From Citrobacter sp. (GTDB lineage: Bacteria > Pseudomonadota > Gammaproteobacteria > Enterobacterales > Enterobacteriaceae): a stretch of 15,525 bases of DNA. This document shows positions 4,678 to 11,768 of the stretch, in pieces (the stretch's first letter is position 1; every line of letters starts with the position of its first letter). The stretch lies in contig DXKH01000090.1 of the NCBI GenBank assembly GCA_019415335.1, positions 1-15,525 on the forward strand, given 5' to 3'. The translations under genes were made by a program, and so were the position numbers. Below the pieces are notes generated by a model that made no database searches, had not been told where the DNA came from, and saw only the letters and a list, made by a program, of their open reading frames with translations.

Positions 4678-6467
4678 ATCCAGCGCTGACGCAACGGCTT
4701 GTCAGCATAGCCGCCGCCGCTGACGCAGCCGGACACGGTGAAAAAGAGGCGGTATACCGGGCAGCGTGTGAAGAATTACAGATGTCACGCGCCACCCTGC
4801 TGAAAAAGCTTAAGGGGGTACGGATGAGCCGACCACGCAAACAGCGCTCAGATGCCGGTAAAACGACGCTGACCCACGATGAGATGCTGACCATCTCCGG
4901 GGCGTGGCTGGCGTCTCCCCGTCCCGGCAACGGTAAGAAAGGCTACAGTCTGGAGGATATTGTGGACGGATTACGCGATAACGGTCTGATTATTGCTGGC
5001 CGCACCGATACTGAGACCGGGGAGTTTTTCCCGCTCTCAATTGACGCTATCAGTCGCGCCCTCCGCCAGCATCGTATGCACCCCGACCAGTTACGGGCAC
5101 CATCTCCTGCACTGGAGCTGGCCAGTCTGCATCCAAACCACGTCTGGCAACTGGATGCGTCCATCTGCGTGCTGTATTACCTCAAAAATCCGGCCAAAAG
5201 GGCAAAAGGGGACACCGGTCTGCGCGTCATGAGCGCGGCAGAGTTCAACAAAAACAAACCCCGCAACCTTGACCGTATCGTCAATGACCGGGTGTGGTCA
5301 TTTGAAATCACCGACCACACTACGGGCTGGATTTACGTCGAGTACCGCTTCGGGGGAGAAAGTGCCGTCAACTTCCTGGAGGTGATGATTAACGCCATGC
5401 AGGAACGCGGCAGCGCCGACGTACTGCATGGGGTGCCGAAAATTCTGTTTACCGACCCCGGCTCTGCGCTGGTCTCGGCCTCGCTGCTCAATATGTGCCG
5501 GGCGATGGGCATCCGCACCATTCAGCATAAGGCTCACAACGCCCGCGCCACCGGTTCGGTGGAAAAGGCTCGTGACATTATCGAACGCAAGTTCGAGGGC
5601 GGCCTGCGCTTTCTCAGGGTGGATGATATTGATGAACTGAACCGGCTGGCGCGTCTCTGGCGTATGAAGTTTAACCGCACCGCAATCCACAGCCGCCACA
5701 GCATGTCGCGTACCGATGCCTGGCTGAGAATCACCGAAGAGCAACTGGTAAAAGCCCCGCCTCCCGAAATCTGCAGGGAACTGGCCATCTCTGCACCTGA
5801 AGAACGCACCGTTACCGGCAAGCTGCGCGTACCCTTCAGAGGCAAGGAATACGATGTGTCTGACGTTCCTGGTGTGTTCGTCGGTGACAAAGTACTGGTT
5901 GCACGCAATCCGTGGTCAGACGATGAAGCGCGGGTCGTTATCGTCAATGATGAAGGCTTTGAGACCTTCCACGTTATTCACGCGATACATAAAGATGAAC
6001 TCTGGCAGTACAGCACCAGCGCACCGGTGATTGGTGAAGAATATCGACAGCTGCCGGAAACTGTTACCCAGACAAACCGCGATCAAGTGGAACAACATAC
6101 CTACGGCACCGCCAGCCAGGAAGAAACCGAGGCGGCGAAGAAAGACAAAGCCCTGCCGTTCGGTGGTCGCTTCAACCCTTATCTGGACATTGAGCGCGAT
6201 GACCACCCGGCCTACATGCCTAAACGCGGTCAGGCTTCAGATGTGCGCGGGCCGCGTATCGAGCAGCGTCCGCTGACCCATGTGGAGGCGGCGAAAGCCC
6301 TGCGCGAGAAGTTCAGCGCTAACGGCCATACCTGGACGCCGGAACATTACCGCCAGTTAGCGGCACAGTACCCTGATGGCGTACCGGAAACCGCGCTGGA
6401 TGAGGTCATGGTCACCCTGACCACTCCGGCCCGCAACAGCGTTATCAGCATCGTTAACGGTAACTGA
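4674..6467 (+). CDS. tnpA: DDE transposase, MuA/TnpA-type
   Basis: The 597-residue protein cuts and joins the phage ends during integration and replicative transposition. The N-terminus (1-60) holds a helix-turn-helix-like segment, and about 60-140 is a second DNA-binding region. The catalytic rve/RNase H core runs from about 150 to 345. D161 is in VWQLDAS, D261 in LFTDPGS and E297 in TGSVEKAR; the D-E gap of 36 residues is typical of DDE recombinases. The core is followed by a beta-barrel-like domain (about 380-450, VPFRGKEYDVSDV) and an alpha-helical tail that should bind the ATPase partner. All three catalytic residues are intact. The ATG overlaps the preceding stop (ATGA type). It shares little with Mu A itself beyond the fold as far as I can see, and agrees better with the BcepMu TnpA type. 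Confidence 0.95.
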   Translation: MNPALTQRLVSIAAAADAAGHGEKEAVYRAACEELQMSRATLLKKLKGVRMSRPRKQRSDAGKTTLTHDEMLTISGAWLASPRPGNGKKGYSLEDIVDGLRDNGLIIAGRTDTETGEFFPLSIDAISRALRQHRMHPDQLRAPSPALELASLHPNHVWQLDASICVLYYLKNPAKRAKGDTGLRVMSAAEFNKNKPRNLDRIVNDRVWSFEITDHTTGWIYVEYRFGGESAVNFLEVMINAMQERGSADVLHGVPKILFTDPGSALVSASLLNMCRAMGIRTIQHKAHNARATGSVEKARDIIERKFEGGLRFLRVDDIDELNRLARLWRMKFNRTAIHSRHSMSRTDAWLRITEEQLVKAPPPEICRELAISAPEERTVTGKLRVPFRGKEYDVSDVPGVFVGDKVLVARNPWSDDEARVVIVNDEGFETFHVIHAIHKDELWQYSTSAPVIGEEYRQLPETVTQTNRDQVEQHTYGTASQEETEAAKKDKALPFGGRFNPYLDIERDDHPAYMPKRGQASDVRGPRIEQRPLTHVEAAKALREKFSANGHTWTPEHYRQLAAQYPDGVPETALDEVMVTLTTPARNSVISIVNGN

Positions 6468-6477
6468 GGAGGAAGGC

Positions 6478-7644
6478 ATGCTGGTACTGAAGCAACAACT
6501 GAAAGAGGCCCGCATCCCGCAGGCGGTGGTGGCAAGAGCCGTCGCCGTTTCCGAGGCCACACTGGCCCAGATTGTGAACCATAACGAGTGGCCCCGCACC
6601 AGTACGGAGGAGGTGCGCCAGCGTCTGGCGTTATATCTGGAAAGTCAGGGGATTGATACAGCGAAGAGTTTTGATGCTGCACAGGGCGCTGTCACGCCCC
6701 GTACAGCGGGTACTACCGATAAAACCAACCTCAGTGAGGAAGAGAACATGTTACTCAAAAAGCAGGTGTTATTTCCAGCAACTAAAAAAGCGTTTGGCCT
6801 TTTCCGTGACCCGTTCGCCGATGAAGCCATGCAGGGCGCGGACGATGTGTTCACCACGCCGGATATCCGCTACGTGCGTGAGGCGCTGTTCCAGACTGCC
6901 CGCCACGGTGGCTTTCTGGCGGTTATCGGCGAGTCCGGCGCGGGTAAATCCACGCTGCGCCGCGACCTGATTGAACGCGTTAACCGTGAGAACGCGCCGG
7001 TGATTGTCATAGAGCCATACATCATCGCCATGGAAGACAATGATGTGAAGGGCAAAACCCTCAAGGCGGCAGCTATCGCCGAAGCCATCATCAGCACCAT
7101 AGCGCCACTGGAAAGCATCAAACGCAGCCAGGACGCCCGTTTCCGCCAGCTGCACCGCGTTCTGAAGGACAGCAGCCAGGCGGGTTTCAGCCATGTTCTG
7201 GTGATTGAGGAGGCCCACAGTCTGCCCATTCCGACACTGAAGCACCTTAAACGCTTCTTTGAACTGGAGTCCGGCTTCAAAAAGCTGCTGTCCATCGTGC
7301 TGATTGGCCAGCCTGAGCTGGCGGACAAACTGTCCGAACGCAACATGGAAGTCCGTGAGGTCGTCCAGCGCTGCGAGGTGGTTGAACTACTGCCGCTGGA
7401 CAACAGCCTCGAAGAGTTTCTGACGTTCAAGCTGCAACGCGCCGGTAAGCAACTGGCCGACATCATGGACGCCAGCGCAGTGGAGGCCATCCGCGCCCGC
7501 CTGAGTAATCTGGGCAGTAACCGAAAAAGCATGGTCAGCCTGCTGTATCCGCTGGCCGTCAGTAACCTGGTGATAGCTGCCATGAATCTGGCTGCTGAAA
7601 TCGGGGTTCCGCAGGTCAACGCCGACGTCGTCAAAGGGGTTTAA
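6478..7644 (+). CDS. tnpB: Transposition target-selection ATPase, MuB/TnpB-type
   Basis: This is a 388-residue AAA+ ATPase that binds target DNA and delivers it to the transposase, and in Mu also gives target immunity. The start has a very strong GAGGAGG site. An N-terminal helix-turn-helix lies at about 5-35 (IPQAVVARAVAVSEATLAQIVNH), as in Mu B. A linker follows, then the ATPase core: Walker A GESGAGKST at 151-159, Walker B HVLVIEEAH at 239-247, and a sensor-like IVLIGQPEL near 273-281. The C-terminal helical domain (from about 310) resembles the ExeA/MuB type. It lies 10 bases after the transposase stop, in the order A-B of all Mu-like phages. It is longer than Mu B (312 residues), mainly through the linker between the HTH and the ATPase. 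Confidence 0.94.
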   Translation: MLVLKQQLKEARIPQAVVARAVAVSEATLAQIVNHNEWPRTSTEEVRQRLALYLESQGIDTAKSFDAAQGAVTPRTAGTTDKTNLSEEENMLLKKQVLFPATKKAFGLFRDPFADEAMQGADDVFTTPDIRYVREALFQTARHGGFLAVIGESGAGKSTLRRDLIERVNRENAPVIVIEPYIIAMEDNDVKGKTLKAAAIAEAIISTIAPLESIKRSQDARFRQLHRVLKDSSQAGFSHVLVIEEAHSLPIPTLKHLKRFFELESGFKKLLSIVLIGQPELADKLSERNMEVREVVQRCEVVELLPLDNSLEEFLTFKLQRAGKQLADIMDASAVEAIRARLSNLGSNRKSMVSLLYPLAVSNLVIAAMNLAAEIGVPQVNADVVKGV

Positions 7645-7646
7645 TC

Positions 7647-7916
7647 ATGAAATCCATCGCCGATATCAACCAGCAAATGAGCAAGGTGCAGTCCGCCATT
7701 ATGGCGCTCAACGCCATGAACACCACCGTGCAGAGCGTCATGATTGCGGGCAGTAAGCCGGTTATCCGTATCGCCCGCAACGGGCACTGTGCCCGTCTGC
7801 TGGAGCAGGGCAAAGCGAGTTATACCCATGTTGGCCATGACGGCTCATGGCGCTTTCGTCAGGGCGTCTTTGAGTTGCATGGCTGCCGTATTACCTGGTC
7901 AGAGTCATTACATTAA
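7647..7916 (+). CDS. Small early phage protein, function unknown
   Basis: The product is 89 residues. Its ATG begins 2 bases after the ATPase stop, so it is probably translated by coupling. The first half is a helix with repeated methionines and glutamines (INQQMSKVQSAIMALNAM). The second half reads like a small beta domain (PVIRIARNGHC and SWRFRQGVFELHGCRITW) with two cysteines. There is no HTH, membrane span or known catalytic motif. Small proteins of this kind usually follow the ATPase gene in BcepMu-like early operons. I cannot assign a role. Confidence 0.75.
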   Translation: MKSIADINQQMSKVQSAIMALNAMNTTVQSVMIAGSKPVIRIARNGHCARLLEQGKASYTHVGHDGSWRFRQGVFELHGCRITWSESLH

Positions 7917-7933
7917 CCATAAGGTGAACAGAG

Positions 7934-8545
7934 ATGAGCGAAGTAAATAAAGAAGACTACATGAAAGACCGCAAGGGGCGTCTGGTGCCGGTTGACCAGG
8001 TGTCTGACTATGACCTTGCGATGGATTCTTTCGTTAAAGAACAGGTTGCCGCCGCGAAAGTTAAACGCGATGAACTCAGCGACTTCAAGCGTCGTGCCTT
8101 TGACGAGTGCTATGCCTGGCTTGACCTTGTGGCCGAGAAGTACGGCAGAACGCGTGGCGGTGCCAAAGGCAACGTGACCTTCAGCAGCTTCGACGGTGCT
8201 CAGCAGATCACCATCCGCGTGCAGGAAACCCTGACCTTCGGGCCAGAGCTGCAGATTGCCAAAGATCTGATAGACGAGTGCGTCACCGAGTGGTCGGAAG
8301 GCGCAAACGCCAACCTGCGGGCCATCATCAGCGATGCTTTCCAGGTGGACAAAGAGGGCCAGCTTAATACCGGACGTATTCTTTCCCTGCGCCGCGTCAA
8401 GATTCAGGACGAGCGCTGGAACCGGGCAATGGAAGCCATATCGGAATCACTGCAGGTGGCAATGTCCAAAACCTATATTAATTTCCGGGAGAAAGATAAA
8501 CACGGGAAACTAATTAATATTCCGTTAGATATCGCTGCCATTTAA
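7934..8545 (+). CDS. DUF3164 family phage protein
   Basis: The product is 203 residues with an AAGGTGA ribosome site. The opening EDYMKDRKGRLVPVDQV and the middle TFSSFDGAQQITIRVQETLTF (about 75-95) are the recognisable marks of DUF3164, a family found in the early regions of Mu-like phages. Some database entries wrongly call it a sulfate transporter; there is no membrane segment here. The C-terminus contains SLRRVKIQDERWNRAMEAI, also typical. It lies between the transposition genes and the small middle genes, where Mu itself has Gam and other semi-essential early proteins. No activity is known for the family. It is followed by a 79-base gap with a hairpin, the largest gap inside the early operon. 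Confidence 0.88.
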   Translation: MSEVNKEDYMKDRKGRLVPVDQVSDYDLAMDSFVKEQVAAAKVKRDELSDFKRRAFDECYAWLDLVAEKYGRTRGGAKGNVTFSSFDGAQQITIRVQETLTFGPELQIAKDLIDECVTEWSEGANANLRAIISDAFQVDKEGQLNTGRILSLRRVKIQDERWNRAMEAISESLQVAMSKTYINFREKDKHGKLINIPLDIAAI

Positions 8546-8567
8546 TTTTAATTCAATTTCTTTTTTA

Positions 8568-8604
8568 TTTCGGCGTCAGTGCCGTGGGCTTCTGCACGCC
8601 GAAA
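8568..8604. repeat. Intercistronic hairpin, 9-bp stem
   Basis: The arms TTTCGGCGT (8568-8576) and ACGCCGAAA (8596-8604) are perfect complements around a 19-base loop that can pair further (CAG with CTG). There is no T run after it on either strand. It sits between the DUF3164 gene and the ribosome site of the zinc-ribbon gene. It may stabilise or attenuate the early transcript or be bound by a regulator. Confidence 0.65.
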
Positions 8605-8624
8605 ACAGCATTGAGGAATAAATC

Positions 8625-8813
8625 ATGTCCATCAAATGTTCCAACTGTAAGAAAGGTATCACTACCCTGAAGTTCAGCGACGCCAGCGTCATTACCTCTG
8701 GCAAATACCATGTGCCAGCCGTCCTCATCACGCTGGTATGCCCTCACTGCAGCCAGCATTACTACACCGAAGTCCCGGCCATGGAGTTCATCCCCTGCGA
8801 GGCAACAAAATGA
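8625..8813 (+). CDS. Zinc-ribbon miniprotein
   Basis: The product is 62 residues with a GAGGA site seven bases upstream. Paired knuckles C5-x-x-C8 (CSNC) and C39-x-x-C42 (CPHC) make a four-cysteine zinc ribbon; C58 is extra. The residues between are beta-prone (VPAVLITLVCP). Small zinc ribbons of this kind bind nucleic acid or partner proteins; which applies here cannot be told. Its last codons overlap the next gene by 4 bases (ATGA). It starts the second block of the early operon, after the 79-base hairpin gap. Confidence 0.78.
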   Translation: MSIKCSNCKKGITTLKFSDASVITSGKYHVPAVLITLVCPHCSQHYYTEVPAMEFIPCEATK

Positions 8814-9106
8814 AAGACATGAATTTAGATAACCGTTCGGCGATCTACTATCTGGCGCTGAAAGCCTTTGGCCCTGAAGCACAGACACTGAAGCTGATAG
8901 AAGAAGCCGCCGAACTGGCCGCTGCTGCTGCCCGTAACATGAACGGACTGGGCAGTGAAGTTGACCTGGCTGGCGAACTGGCTGACGTTGAAATCATGAT
9001 TGAACAGTTCCGCCTCAACGGGATGGGCCTGATGATTGACTTTCATAAGCAGAAAAAGCTGGAACGCCTTGCCGAACGACTGGGGGTGACTTATGCCGCA
9101 GAATGA
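8810..9106 (+). CDS. MazG-like nucleotide pyrophosphohydrolase
   Basis: The product is 98 residues. The ATG at 8810 is preceded by GAGG and overlaps the previous stop, whereas the longer frame from 8738 would run inside the zinc-ribbon gene. The helical core shows the metal-binding pattern of the MazG superfamily: EEAAE at residues 31-35 and ELAD at 56-59 (E-x-x-D). These enzymes hydrolyse (d)NTPs to monophosphates and pyrophosphate, cleaning or changing the nucleotide pool; some act on (p)ppGpp-linked signalling. The 98-residue size fits a single-domain MazG-like protein that would work as a dimer or tetramer. Its substrate is unknown. The next gene is a second enzyme of the same broad type. 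Confidence 0.82.
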   Translation: MKDMNLDNRSAIYYLALKAFGPEAQTLKLIEEAAELAAAAARNMNGLGSEVDLAGELADVEIMIEQFRLNGMGLMIDFHKQKKLERLAERLGVTYAAE

Positions 9107-9584
9107 AAAATTACCAGATGATCGCCTGGCCCATATCCATCAAAGCCTGAAACGCTGGGCCGATCATGACAATGCTTTAAATAGCTATATCAGCGGTCAA
9201 AAGATAGACCCAATATTTCATGATTGTGTGCTGGCACTGGCTGAACTACAGGAGCTTCGCAAGCCTAATCAACGTGAACAAGTTCGTCGTGAACATGCCG
9301 AGTGGTCAAATGCGACATTCGGCGATGTTGGCCCTATTGGCCCTTTGAAACACCTGTCGAAAGAAGCTCTGGAGGCATCAGCTGCCCCATCCGATCTGCT
9401 TGAGTGGGCTGATATGCAGTTTCTGTTGTGGGATGCTCAGCGCCGTATGGGTATTTCTGATGAGTCAATCACTAGGGCAATGGTTGAAAAACTGGCGATA
9501 AATAAGGCTCGCCAGTGGCCAGAGCCGAAAGATGGAGAGCCACGGCTGCACATAATAGAACCAGGTGCAGGTAAGGAGGATTAA
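9093..9584 (+). CDS. dATP/dGTP pyrophosphohydrolase-domain protein (DUF550)
   Basis: The product is 163 residues. Its start overlaps the MazG-like gene by 14 bases, with GGGGGTGA upstream. Residues 67-155 match the DUF550 domain common in lambdoid and other enterobacterial phages: EWSNATFGDVGPIGPLKHLSKE, split about 70-91, then EWADMQFLLWDAQRR (104-118) with acidic E104/D107, and NKARQWPEPKDGEPRLHI at the end. The family is described as dATP/dGTP pyrophosphohydrolase, MazG-like in fold. The N-terminal 66 residues are a helical extension (LAHIHQSLKRWADHD, CVLALAELQELR) that looks like a truncated or separate module. The role is likely to lower or edit host deoxynucleotide pools, but activity is inferred from the family name only. 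Confidence 0.88.
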   Translation: MPQNEKLPDDRLAHIHQSLKRWADHDNALNSYISGQKIDPIFHDCVLALAELQELRKPNQREQVRREHAEWSNATFGDVGPIGPLKHLSKEALEASAAPSDLLEWADMQFLLWDAQRRMGISDESITRAMVEKLAINKARQWPEPKDGEPRLHIIEPGAGKED

Positions 9585-9586
9585 TT

Positions 9587-10273
9587 ATGACTGATAAAGA
9601 AAAGATTCTGGAGAAATTAAAGAAACTCCTGGCACTGTCAAAATCTGATAATCCACATGAAGCATCACTGGCACTGCAGCGTGTTCAGAAACTGATGCAG
9701 ACATACGGCATTACCCGTGACGATATTGCACTCAGTGATATAGACGAAAGCATCAGCAACTACTGGGCTGCAGGCAGCGTTAATCCACCACGTTACATGC
9801 TGGGTCTGCTGGGGATCATCCAGGCGGCCTTTGGGGTGGAATCTATTATTCATTCAGGTCATAAACCCAGCGTTGGCTTTTACGGTAATAAAGGCCGCGT
9901 TGAGCTGGCGTCTTATACCTGGGATGTTCTCGCCCGACAGCTTATTACGGCGCGAAAAAACTACATCGGGCAGCAGAATAAAAGAATCAAAAGCACGACA
10001 AAGACCAGCCGTGGCGACAAATTTGCCGAAGGTTGGGTACTGGCCGTGCGTAGTGAAGTGCAATTGTTTGCTATGACTCGTGAGGAACGGGAGCTGGCTC
10101 AACTCTGGCTCGAACAGAAATACCCGGATTCAGGCACAACTACGGGCCGTGAAGCTGGGAAATCACGTGACGCGGATTTGTCGCGCCATATCGGTTACAG
10201 AGAAGGGGAAAACGTTCGCCTGCATCAGCCTGTCAGCGGGCATGAGCAGCGGAAGCTGGGGAGTGGCTTATGA
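9587..10273 (+). CDS. DUF2786 domain protein
   Basis: The product is 228 residues with an AAGGAGG site and begins 2 bases after the DUF550 gene. Residues 5-45 are a clear DUF2786 module: EKILEKLKKLLALSKSDNPHE, then EASLALQRVQKLMQTYGIT. The remainder (about 60-175) resembles the zincin-like or DUF7168 partner domain usually fused to it (FGVESIIHSGHKPSVGFYGN, and SYTWDVLARQLITARKNYI), but I see no HExxH motif. The C-terminus (180-228) is polar, rich in Arg and Gly, and looks disordered. DUF2786 proteins are common in phage early regions and have no established function. It overlaps the following membrane-protein gene by 4 bases. Confidence 0.85.
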   Translation: MTDKEKILEKLKKLLALSKSDNPHEASLALQRVQKLMQTYGITRDDIALSDIDESISNYWAAGSVNPPRYMLGLLGIIQAAFGVESIIHSGHKPSVGFYGNKGRVELASYTWDVLARQLITARKNYIGQQNKRIKSTTKTSRGDKFAEGWVLAVRSEVQLFAMTREERELAQLWLEQKYPDSGTTTGREAGKSRDADLSRHIGYREGENVRLHQPVSGHEQRKLGSGL

Positions 10274-10485
10274 TGGCTGAATATATTGTATGCGCCCTGT
10301 TCTGGTACTGCCTCGTGGGGTGGTGTAATGCTGAGCTGCACCGCCATTCAGGTTTTTGTTCACGATACAGCGGCGCTAAATACTGGATTAGCTGGGCGGT
10401 AATGCTCCTTTGCTGGCCTGTAGCCCTTCCTTTATATGTTGACTATGTCAGAGGAAAATCGAAAGGTGAGGTCGATGATGACTAA
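10270..10485 (+). CDS. Small two-span membrane protein
   Basis: The product is 71 residues. It overlaps the stop of the DUF2786 gene (ATGA) and itself overlaps the GemA start. Hydrophobic segments lie at about 4-18 (YIVCALFWYCLVGWC) and 38-57 (WISWAVMLLCWPVALPLYVDY), joined by a polar loop with C29; the tail is acidic (GEVDDD). There is no signal-peptidase site. I do not recognise it. Small membrane proteins in an early operon can act in exclusion or as host-membrane modulators, but there is no direct evidence for either here. Confidence 0.65.
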   Translation: MMAEYIVCALFWYCLVGWCNAELHRHSGFCSRYSGAKYWISWAVMLLCWPVALPLYVDYVRGKSKGEVDDD

Positions 10486-10903
10486 ACAGCGCCTCATTCA
10501 ACTTATTCATATTGCCCGCAGCGACCTCCAGATGGATGAGGATACTTACCGCCAGATGCTGCAGGGGCTGACCGGCAAAGCCTCAACCAAAGGGATGGAT
10601 ACCACACAGCTAAACTGCGTGCTGGAATCCATGAAAAAGAAAGGCTTTCGCGTTAAACCTGCCGGGAAATCCAGGTCCGGTTTACCGCTGGATAGCCATC
10701 CTCAGTCAAAGAAAATCCGTGCACTATGGCTTGAAATGGCTGCGGCAGGTGTCGTCCGTGACAGTTCAGAGCAGGCGCTGGCGCTATGGGTTAAACGGGA
10801 AACGGGCATCAGCGCGTTACGCTGGCTCAGCAATGAGCAGGCAAGTAGCGTTATTGAGAAACTGAAAAAGTGGCAGCGCAGGGCTGCGGGGGTGAAGCAA
10901 TGA
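10478..10903 (+). CDS. gemA: Regulatory protein GemA (DUF1018)
   Basis: The product is 141 residues. I chose the ATG at 10478 because GAGG (10468-10471) is six bases upstream; the neighbouring ATG at 10475 would add one Met, and a frame from 10436 lies entirely in the previous gene. The opening KQRLIQLIHIARSDLQMDED and TYRQMLQGLTGKAS, plus the C-terminal RWLSNEQASSVIEKLKKW, are typical of GemA/DUF1018 proteins in Mu-like phages. In Mu, GemA modulates expression of host genes and DNA topology. It lies directly before Mor, as in Mu, and the two overlap by 4 bases, so they are surely co-translated. Confidence 0.92.
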   Translation: MTKQRLIQLIHIARSDLQMDEDTYRQMLQGLTGKASTKGMDTTQLNCVLESMKKKGFRVKPAGKSRSGLPLDSHPQSKKIRALWLEMAAAGVVRDSSEQALALWVKRETGISALRWLSNEQASSVIEKLKKWQRRAAGVKQ

Positions 10904-11289
10904 GCGACCTGAATCAGTTTCGTAGTAAAGGGCCGGAACTGTTGGTGGAACTGGCACAGCACACCTCTGAGACCGTCCGCGAGATTATTGATATCGAACC
11001 CGCAGTTGCCGACCAGATTGGTCAGGCCGTCGCGAACCGTATGATGCAGGTCTGGGGCGGGCAAAACGTCTATTTCCCGATGGGCATGGTCTGGAAGGTC
11101 AGTCAGCGCGACCGGGAAATCTTCCTGGAGTTTGACGGACGCAACCATCACGAACTGGCCCGCAAATTCGGTGTTTCACTACAGTGGGTTTACAGCGTGG
11201 TGAAGCGGGTCAGAAAAGAAGAATTGGATCGGATGCAGGGCAAACTGTTTGATGGTGACTCTGATTCAGAGAAGGTGGAAAATAGCTAA
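10900..11289 (+). CDS. mor: Mor family middle-operon transcription activator
   Basis: The product is 129 residues, the same length as Mor of Mu. Residues about 25-55 are the dimerisation part (IDIEPAVADQIGQAVANRMM). GGQNVYFPMG follows at 53-62, the strand that is strongly conserved in Mor/C proteins. A C-terminal helix-turn-helix completes the protein (NHHELARKFGVSLQWVYSVVKRVRKE, about 83-108). The ATG overlaps the gemA stop. In Mu, Mor binds a dyad upstream of the middle promoter and recruits RNA polymerase. Here the genes it should switch on lie 10 kb to the left and on the other strand, so it would act in trans on a distant promoter, perhaps in 372-618. A dyad (11280-11296) overlaps its own stop codon. 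Confidence 0.93.
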   Translation: MSDLNQFRSKGPELLVELAQHTSETVREIIDIEPAVADQIGQAVANRMMQVWGGQNVYFPMGMVWKVSQRDREIFLEFDGRNHHELARKFGVSLQWVYSVVKRVRKEELDRMQGKLFDGDSDSEKVENS

Positions 11290-11296
11290 GCTATTT
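11280..11296. repeat. 17-bp dyad over the mor stop codon
   Basis: AAATAGCT and AGCTATTT are perfect 8-bp arms around one A. The dyad covers the mor stop codon and ends nine bases before the next ATG's AGGAGG site. It could be a binding site for a dimer such as Mor, or a short RNA hairpin coupling translation of the two genes; an RNA hairpin would need some arm bases for its loop. Confidence 0.55.
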
Positions 11297-11308
11297 ATAG
11301 GAGGACAG

Positions 11309-11638
11309 ATGGCCAGACCAAGCAATATTGATAAACTGCCAGAGGATGTTCGTGCCGAGCTTCATAGCGAATTATCGCGCACAAACTTCACCGGTTATGA
11401 ATGGCTCTCGCTCTGGTTAGCCGATAAAGGTTACAGCGTATCGAAGTCAGCCATTCAGCGTTATGCTGTCGCGAATAAAAATGAAATTCTGGGCCTACAG
11501 CAAGAGAGTCGATTCCATCAGGCACAGCTTCGACTTAATGCGCTTGGTGTAGCGGCAACAATTTCACCAGGAAAAGACCTTGGAAGTTTGAAGAATGATG
11601 CAGATGCACTACTAAAATGGGCGTTGTTTGGTTACTGA
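11309..11638 (+). CDS. DUF3486 family (Mu gp27-like) protein, short form
   Basis: The product is 109 residues with a perfect AGGAGG site. The N-terminus (ARPSNIDKLPEDVRAELHSEL) and GYEWLSLWLADKGYSVSKSAIQRY at about 32-55 match the start of the DUF3486 family, which includes Mu gp27. The HTH-like segment SKSAIQRYA suggests DNA binding. Family members in late operons are usually longer, about 180 residues or more as I recall; here the protein stops after KWALFGY. It may be a naturally short early-region version or a remnant left at the phage end. It is the last gene of the early operon, with the terminator directly after it. Confidence 0.8.
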   Translation: MARPSNIDKLPEDVRAELHSELSRTNFTGYEWLSLWLADKGYSVSKSAIQRYAVANKNEILGLQQESRFHQAQLRLNALGVAATISPGKDLGSLKNDADALLKWALFGY

Positions 11639-11644
11639 ATGAGT

Positions 11645-11668
11645 GGGGGCATCGTCCCCCTTAATTTT
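11645..11668 (+). terminator. Rho-independent terminator of the early operon
   Basis: GGGGG (11645-11649) pairs with CCCCC (11656-11660) around a six-base loop, followed by TTAATTTT. It starts six bases after the last early gene and about 110 bases before the host junction. It should keep early transcripts from running into fdnG. Confidence 0.82.
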
Positions 11669-11733
11669 CATATACTGTAAATGAATTACATAACCTTTTG
11701 TTTGTCTCTTCCCATCACGTACCATAAAGTCCC

Positions 11734-11768
11734 ATTTATCTTACGGTACCCCCTATATTTATCTCACG
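11734..11768 (+). repeat. Imperfect direct repeats on a 23-bp period (transposase-binding sites)
   Basis: ATTTATCTTACG at 11734-11745 and ATTTATCTCACG at 11757-11768 differ at one of 12 positions and start exactly 23 bases apart. A degraded third copy may lie near 11714-11722 (ATCACGTAC). The last copy ends eight bases before the proposed phage end. Repeats of this kind at the terminus are the expected binding sites for TnpA. Confidence 0.7.

Noticed and set aside
6870..7634. Leftward 254-residue frame opposite the ATPase gene
   Set aside because: Ser/Arg-rich shadow typical of the strand opposite a GC-rich gene; the plus strand has clear Walker motifs.
8568..8604. Hairpin read as a rho-independent terminator
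   Set aside because: No T run follows the stem on either strand and the operon appears to continue, so I list it only as an inverted repeat.
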